NCBI GenBank assembly: GCA_949440065.1 | Contig: CASRZP010000051.1 | Span: forward strand, 1 to 9,636 | Direction of reading: 5' to 3' | Source of the DNA: an uncultured Bacilli bacterium | GTDB lineage: Bacteria; Bacillota_I; Bacilli_A; RF39; UBA660 | Length of the DNA stretch: 9,636 bases | Shown: positions 6,108 through 9,636 of the stretch, piece after piece | Position numbering within the stretch: position 1 is the first letter of the stretch | Layout: each line of letters starts with the position of its first letter | Program-made: the position numbers and the translations under genes | Notes under the pieces: model-generated | The model's input: the letters and a program-made list of their open reading frames with translations, nothing else | Databases searched by the model: none | What the model was told of the DNA's origin: nothing

Positions 6108-7376
6108 ATGAAAGTTGGAATAGCTTCACTAGGGTGCAAAGTAAATACCTATGAAAGCGAGTTTGTCATTCAAGAGTTGAAAAGTAATGGATACGAAATT
6201 GCCCCTTTTGATTCGGTATGTGATATTTATATTATCAATACTTGCACAGTAACAAATACGAGCGATATAAAAAGTCGTAAAATGATTCATCAAGCCATAA
6301 GAAGAAATCCTAAAGCTTGCATTGTAGCAATGGGGTGTTTTATTGAAGCAAATCCTACTTATGATGAAGAAGGTGTAAGTTTACTTATTGGTAATCAAGA
6401 TAAAGGAAAAATTGTCTCATTGATTGATGAATACTTTACTTTAAAAAAACCTATTCATCATTTAGTGGATCAAAACTTGTTTGTTTTTGAAAGCATGAAC
6501 TTAAAAACTGCTCCTGGTAGAACAAGAGCCTTTGTGAAAATTCAAGATGGTTGTGAAAATTTTTGTAGTTATTGTATCATTCCTTTCGTTCGTGGAAAGT
6601 GCCGTTCTAAGCCTTTTGATTTAGTTATTGAAGAAGTAAATTATTTAGTAAGAAGTGGTTATCAAGAAATTGTCTTAACAGGAATTCATACAGGAAATTA
6701 CGGAAGTGATATTAATACTAATTTTGCTGATCTTTTATTAGCCTTAACAAAGATTGATGGATTAATGCGTCTTAGAATATCATCAATTGAAATCACAGAA
6801 TTAAATGATACCGTTTTAAAAGTTTTAGCACAGGAAAAAATTATTGTAAATCACCTACACATTCCTTTACAAGCAGGAAGTGATGACATTTTAAAATTGA
6901 TGAAAAGAAAATATGATTTATCTTATTTTCGTAAAAAATTAAAACAAATTCGCACGATTAGAAAAGATATTTCCATTACTACGGATATTATCGTAGGGTT
7001 TCCTCATGAAACAGAAGAAATGTTTCAACAGACACTAGAAACTGCTAAAGAATTTGCTTTTGCTAAAATCCATGTTTTTCCCTATTCTAAACGAGATAAA
7101 ACACTAGCATCTACGATGGAGCAAGTTCCTAATGAGGTGAAAAAGGATAGAGCTAAAAGGCTTTTAGCATTATCACGAGAATTAGAAGAGGAATATATGA
7201 AAAAATTTATGGGAAAAACATTAACCGTTTTAATAGAAACCACAAAAGAGGGCTATAGTTATGGGCATAGTGAAAATTATTTGTATGCTAAAATAAAAGG
7301 AGATATTCCATCAAATACTTTAATTGATTTAATTGTAGAAAAAATAGAGTACCCTTATGTTATTTGTCGTCAATAA
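6108..7376 (+). CDS. mtaB: tRNA t6A37 methylthiotransferase (MtaB, YqeV)
   Basis: MtaB is a radical-SAM enzyme that adds a methylthio group to C2 of t6A at position 37 of ANN-decoding tRNAs, giving ms2t6A. The domains are complete. The N-terminal UPF0004 part has its three cluster cysteines at Cys10 (LGCKVN), Cys46 (INTCTVTN) and Cys77 (AMGCF). The radical-SAM core has Cys149, Cys153 and Cys156 in DGCENFCSYCIIPFVRG. A C-terminal TRAM domain starts at about residue 365 (MGKTLTVLIE). The LGCKVN opening and 422-residue length favour MtaB over MiaB or RimO. AGGGGG (6095-6100), overlapping the previous stop codon, lies 7 bases before the ATG. It is the last gene of the operon, although no clear terminator is visible before the next promoter. 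Confidence 0.95.
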   Translation: MKVGIASLGCKVNTYESEFVIQELKSNGYEIAPFDSVCDIYIINTCTVTNTSDIKSRKMIHQAIRRNPKACIVAMGCFIEANPTYDEEGVSLLIGNQDKGKIVSLIDEYFTLKKPIHHLVDQNLFVFESMNLKTAPGRTRAFVKIQDGCENFCSYCIIPFVRGKCRSKPFDLVIEEVNYLVRSGYQEIVLTGIHTGNYGSDINTNFADLLLALTKIDGLMRLRISSIEITELNDTVLKVLAQEKIIVNHLHIPLQAGSDDILKLMKRKYDLSYFRKKLKQIRTIRKDISITTDIIVGFPHETEEMFQQTLETAKEFAFAKIHVFPYSKRDKTLASTMEQVPNEVKKDRAKRLLALSRELEEEYMKKFMGKTLTVLIETTKEGYSYGHSENYLYAKIKGDIPSNTLIDLIVEKIEYPYVICRQ

Positions 7377-7383
7377 ATTCATT

Positions 7384-7413
7384 TTGACAAAAGATAATAG
7401 TTTATATTACAAT
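7384..7413 (+). promoter_or_regulatory. Sigma-A-type promoter for the 171-residue gene unit
   Basis: A perfect TTGACA (7384-7389) is followed after 18 bases by TACAAT (7408-7413). Transcription would start near 7420, directly before the ribosome binding site. It lies in the gap after mtaB and fits a new transcription unit. It also shows that an ATG at 7412, inside the -10 box, cannot be the start for transcripts made here. Confidence 0.7.
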
Positions 7414-7432
7414 GAATATAGAGGGTGATAAG

Positions 7433-7948
7433 ATGGATAGAGCATTAGATGAAGAAAAAAAACAACCAGTTAAGGAAGTTATAGTACATATTCCCATTGA
7501 ACAATTTTCTAATAGTGAGGATTTAAAGAAAGAACTGTCTAAAGTAATTGATATTGATTTTAACTTATATCAAAAGTATAGAGAAAAAGCAAAAAAAATA
7601 GTAAAGAAAAGTATGAGTAAAATGAAAGTACCAGTAAAGGGGAATATCCAAAAAGTAATTCAAGATGAAGAACTTGATATGCATTGGGGAAGAGGAGTTG
7701 TTTTAGGTTTATTACCTGTAATTGGTGTTGTAGTAGCGGTGTGTAAGCTTACATTTATTAAATTTCCTAATGAATCAATGAAATTACAACGTCAGCAATT
7801 TAGTCAGGATAATTCACTTCATGATTCCATGTTAATGTCTTCAAAAGATTTAGAAGCAAAATATGATAAGGCTTTAGAAAATCTTGGAATTAAAGTAGAA
7901 GATAACTTCGAAAATAGAGAAGAGCAAAACCATTCTAGTCGGAGGTAA
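7433..7948 (+). CDS. Unknown protein of 171 residues with one hydrophobic segment
   Basis: I do not recognise this family. The start is placed at the ATG at 7433 because GAGGGTG lies 5 bases before it and the upstream in-frame ATG at 7412 falls inside a -10 box and has no ribosome binding site. Residues 1-85 are charged: an acidic start, a strand-like VKEVIVHIPI, then a very basic helix (about 47-65, YQKYREKAKKIVKKSMSK). One hydrophobic segment follows (88-104, GVVLGLLPVIGVVVAVC) and then a hydrophilic tail with Glu/Lys helices. The segment is short for a crossing helix but contains a central Pro and several Gly, so it may be membrane-bound or a re-entrant hairpin. The gene is followed after 4 bases by the DUF1292-like gene, whose GGAGG site lies within this gene's last codons. 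Confidence 0.78.
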   Translation: MDRALDEEKKQPVKEVIVHIPIEQFSNSEDLKKELSKVIDIDFNLYQKYREKAKKIVKKSMSKMKVPVKGNIQKVIQDEELDMHWGRGVVLGLLPVIGVVVAVCKLTFIKFPNESMKLQRQQFSQDNSLHDSMLMSSKDLEAKYDKALENLGIKVEDNFENREEQNHSSRR

Positions 7949-7952
7949 TAAA

Positions 7953-8201
7953 ATGAAAGAGCAAAATTCTATTGAGTTAATCACACTAGAAGATAATGAA
8001 AAATACATTGTTGTTGATGCTATGGCTATCAATAATACTCCTTATGTGTATTTAAGTAAAGTAACACAACCTGATGATATTTGTGTAAGAAAAGCTGTAT
8101 TGATGGATAGGAGTGAATGCCTTGTTGGATTAGATAGTGAATATGAAGTAGCACTTGCGTTAAAAATGTTTAAAGATAAACAGGAGAAATTAGTAAGGTG
8201 A
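7953..8201 (+). CDS. DUF1292-like small protein (UPF0473/YrzB-type)
   Basis: This 82-residue soluble protein opens with IELITLEDNEKYIVVDAMAINNTPYVYLSK, an acidic beta-rich pattern like that of DUF1292 proteins (B. subtilis YrzB group), which have a Glu-rich strand, a Lys-Tyr core and an acidic tail. It continues DDICVRKAVLMDRSECLVGLD and ends in a Lys-rich helix. The function of DUF1292 proteins is not established; in Bacilli they often lie near ruvX, ireB and mltG, none of which is visible here. GGAGG (7941-7945) is 7 bases before the ATG. Translation is probably coupled to the gene before, 4 bases away. The stop codon lies inside a terminator-like hairpin. The family call rests on pattern memory, not on a search. 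Confidence 0.7.
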   Translation: MKEQNSIELITLEDNEKYIVVDAMAINNTPYVYLSKVTQPDDICVRKAVLMDRSECLVGLDSEYEVALALKMFKDKQEKLVR

Positions 8202-8217
8202 AGGGCACACCTTTTTC
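8195..8217 (+). terminator. Weak terminator or attenuator overlapping the stop codon, before recD2
   Basis: AAGGTG (8195-8200) and CACCTT (8208-8213) form a perfect 6-bp stem with a 7-base loop, followed by TTTC and further Ts. The left arm contains the first two bases of the TGA stop. The stem is short, so readthrough into recD2, which has no visible promoter of its own in the 34-base gap, is likely. Confidence 0.5.
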
Positions 8218-8235
8218 TATTTAAAGGGGGAAAAT

Positions 8236-9636
8236 ATGGAGAAATATATCAAAGGGGTTTATCGGAAAAGTATTTTTCAGTCCGATAGTGGCTATACAAT
8301 TGGTTTATTTAAAGTAAAAGAAACAAATATTCAAGAATGGGAAAATTATGTCAATAAAACGATTACCTTTACTGGGTACTTTCATGAATTAAATGATATT
8401 GATACCTACTTATTTTATGGTGATATGATAGAACACGAACGCTACGGTGAACAATTTCAAGTCAGTGCTTATACTAGAGTCCTACCAGAAGAAAATGCAT
8501 CTATCATTGAATTTTTATCCAGTGATCTATTTAAAGGAATCGGGAAAACAAAAATCAAAAAGATTGTTGATTATTTAGGAAAAGATACTTTATCTGTTAT
8601 TTTAGATAATCCTAACAATCTATTATTAATTTCTGGAATTACCCAAAAAAATATTGACTTATTACACGAAAAATTATTAGAGTATGAATCTAGCTATCAA
8701 TTAATTTTATATTTAACTGAGTTGGGGTTTTCTTCTAAAGATAGCATGATGTTATATAAAAAATATAAAGCAAAAACTATGGATATTATTAAGAATAACG
8801 TTTATCAATCTTGGTATGATTTCAAAGATTTAACTTTTAAAAAGATAGATCATATTGCTACAGGAAAATTAGAAATTCCTCTTGATGATACTAGACGTTT
8901 ATCAGCAGGTATTATCTATATTCTAGAAGAAGTTTGTAATGTTACAGGAAATACTTATTTATTAAAAGAAGAACTTCCCCATTTAATTCTCCGTGCGTTA
9001 AATATTAATATCACTTTAGAAAATTTAGAAGATGTTTTAATTCATTTAGAAAAAGATGGTAAAATAAAAAAGTTGGAACAACGTATTTACCTATTTACCT
9101 TATATCAAGCAGAGAAAAATATAAAAGAACGTTTTCTTTTATTAAATAAAAGAAAAGAACAAAATGAAGAAAATACAATTGTAGAGAAAATTTCGATGTT
9201 AGAAAAACTTTTACAAATTGAATACAACAAGTCACAAAAGGAAGCTATAAAACAAGCACACCTAAATGATTTTTTAATTATTACAGGTGGTCCTGGAACA
9301 GGAAAAACAACTATTATTAAGGCAATTATTGAATTATATCGTCTAATTCATGGGTTTAGTGCTAATCAAATGAGGGAAAAATTGATGCTACTAGCTCCAA
9401 CGGGTAGAGCAAGTAAGAGAATGAGTGAAGTAGCAGCACTTCCTGCCCAAACTATTCATCGTTTTTTAAAATGGAATAAAGATACCAATACATTTGCGAT
9501 TAATGAGTATAATAAAAGTGATGTGGAATTTGTAATTATTGATGAAGCAAGTATGATTGATACCTATTTATTAGATAGCTTATTAAAAGGACTATCTATT
9601 CATTGTAAAATTGTTTTAGTGGGTGATTATCATCAG
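8236..9636 (+). CDS. recD2: RecD2 (YrrC) DNA helicase, 3' truncated by the window edge
   Basis: RecD2 is a superfamily 1B 5'-3' DNA helicase of bacteria lacking RecBC, acting in DNA repair and replication-fork maintenance. The frame runs from ATG 8236 to the window edge, 467 codons of an expected ~750-800. The N-terminal ~340 residues hold an OB-like start (MEKYIKGVYRKSIFQSDSGY), a helix-hairpin-helix part (SSDLFKGIGKTKIKKIVDYLG) and a linker. The helicase core then begins: Walker A GGPGTGKTT (351-359), motif LLAPTGRASKRM, TIHRFLKW, Walker B VIIDEASMID (Asp436, Glu437) and LVGDYHQ at the edge (motif III). The long N-terminal extension separates RecD2 from RecD of RecBCD. AGGGGG (8225-8230) is 5 bases before the ATG. 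It is probably read from the promoter at 7384 through a weak terminator. Confidence 0.95.
   Translation, partial: MEKYIKGVYRKSIFQSDSGYTIGLFKVKETNIQEWENYVNKTITFTGYFHELNDIDTYLFYGDMIEHERYGEQFQVSAYTRVLPEENASIIEFLSSDLFKGIGKTKIKKIVDYLGKDTLSVILDNPNNLLLISGITQKNIDLLHEKLLEYESSYQLILYLTELGFSSKDSMMLYKKYKAKTMDIIKNNVYQSWYDFKDLTFKKIDHIATGKLEIPLDDTRRLSAGIIYILEEVCNVTGNTYLLKEELPHLILRALNINITLENLEDVLIHLEKDGKIKKLEQRIYLFTLYQAEKNIKERFLLLNKRKEQNEENTIVEKISMLEKLLQIEYNKSQKEAIKQAHLNDFLIITGGPGTGKTTIIKAIIELYRLIHGFSANQMREKLMLLAPTGRASKRMSEVAALPAQTIHRFLKWNKDTNTFAINEYNKSDVEFVIIDEASMIDTYLLDSLLKGLSIHCKIVLVGDYHQ

Noticed and set aside
7412..7432. Upstream in-frame start giving a 178-residue version of the protein at 7433
   Set aside because: This ATG lies in the -10 box of the promoter and has no Shine-Dalgarno sequence, whereas GAGGGTG precedes the ATG at 7433 at the usual distance.
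1..9636. Mycoplasma-type genetic code (UGA = Trp)
   Set aside because: UGA ends rsmE and the 82-codon gene exactly where family lengths predict, and Trp is encoded by UGG throughout the recognised genes.

Overview
The window is about 30% GC, carries tightly packed genes with strong AGGAGG-type ribosome binding sites, and uses UGA as a normal stop (it ends rsmE and the 82-codon gene). This suggests a low-GC Firmicute, either Bacilli or a relative on the Mollicutes side such as an RF39 or Erysipelotrichales-like gut lineage. The Mycoplasma/Spiroplasma code (UGA = Trp) is ruled out. The lineage is inferred from gene content and composition, not from a marker tree.

Layout. (1) Positions 2-250 hold the 3' end of a gene for a WYV...GARPV-type C-terminal domain. 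Its last ~120 bases are 56% GC by direct count, against 33-37% just upstream and 10% in bases 301-360. (2) Positions 251-463 are a non-coding convergent junction with hairpins and a terminator for the minus strand. (3) Positions 464-1947, minus strand, hold a SpoVB/MATE-type lipid-linked saccharide flippase followed by an unannotated 45-residue basic/acidic peptide gene with a very strong ribosome binding site. (4) A short divergent promoter region with a palindromic -10 box (1979-1986) feeds the flippase leftward and a rightward operon. (5) That operon (2015-7376) runs: a possible six-codon leader, a YfhO-family GT-C-like membrane protein, rsmE, an anchored coiled-coil-type membrane protein, and mtaB. 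The pair rsmE...mtaB is the conserved yqeU-yqeV order of Bacilli, here with one extra gene between and no prmA directly before rsmE. (6) A clear promoter at 7384-7413 starts a second unit: a 171-residue protein of unknown function, a DUF1292-like 82-residue protein, a weak terminator or attenuator overlapping its stop codon, then recD2, which runs off the right edge.

Functional themes. Two genes concern the cell envelope (flippase and YfhO-like glycosyltransferase) and diverge from one promoter region. Two modify translation RNAs (16S rRNA m3U1498; tRNA ms2t6A37). One is a DNA repair helicase. The most unusual signal is the GC-rich 3' cassette of the first gene. Its composition break, NNC-type codons and downstream hairpins look like the variable region of a diversity-generating retroelement or a recombining cassette. 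No reverse transcriptase or template repeat lies in the window, so this remains a hypothesis.
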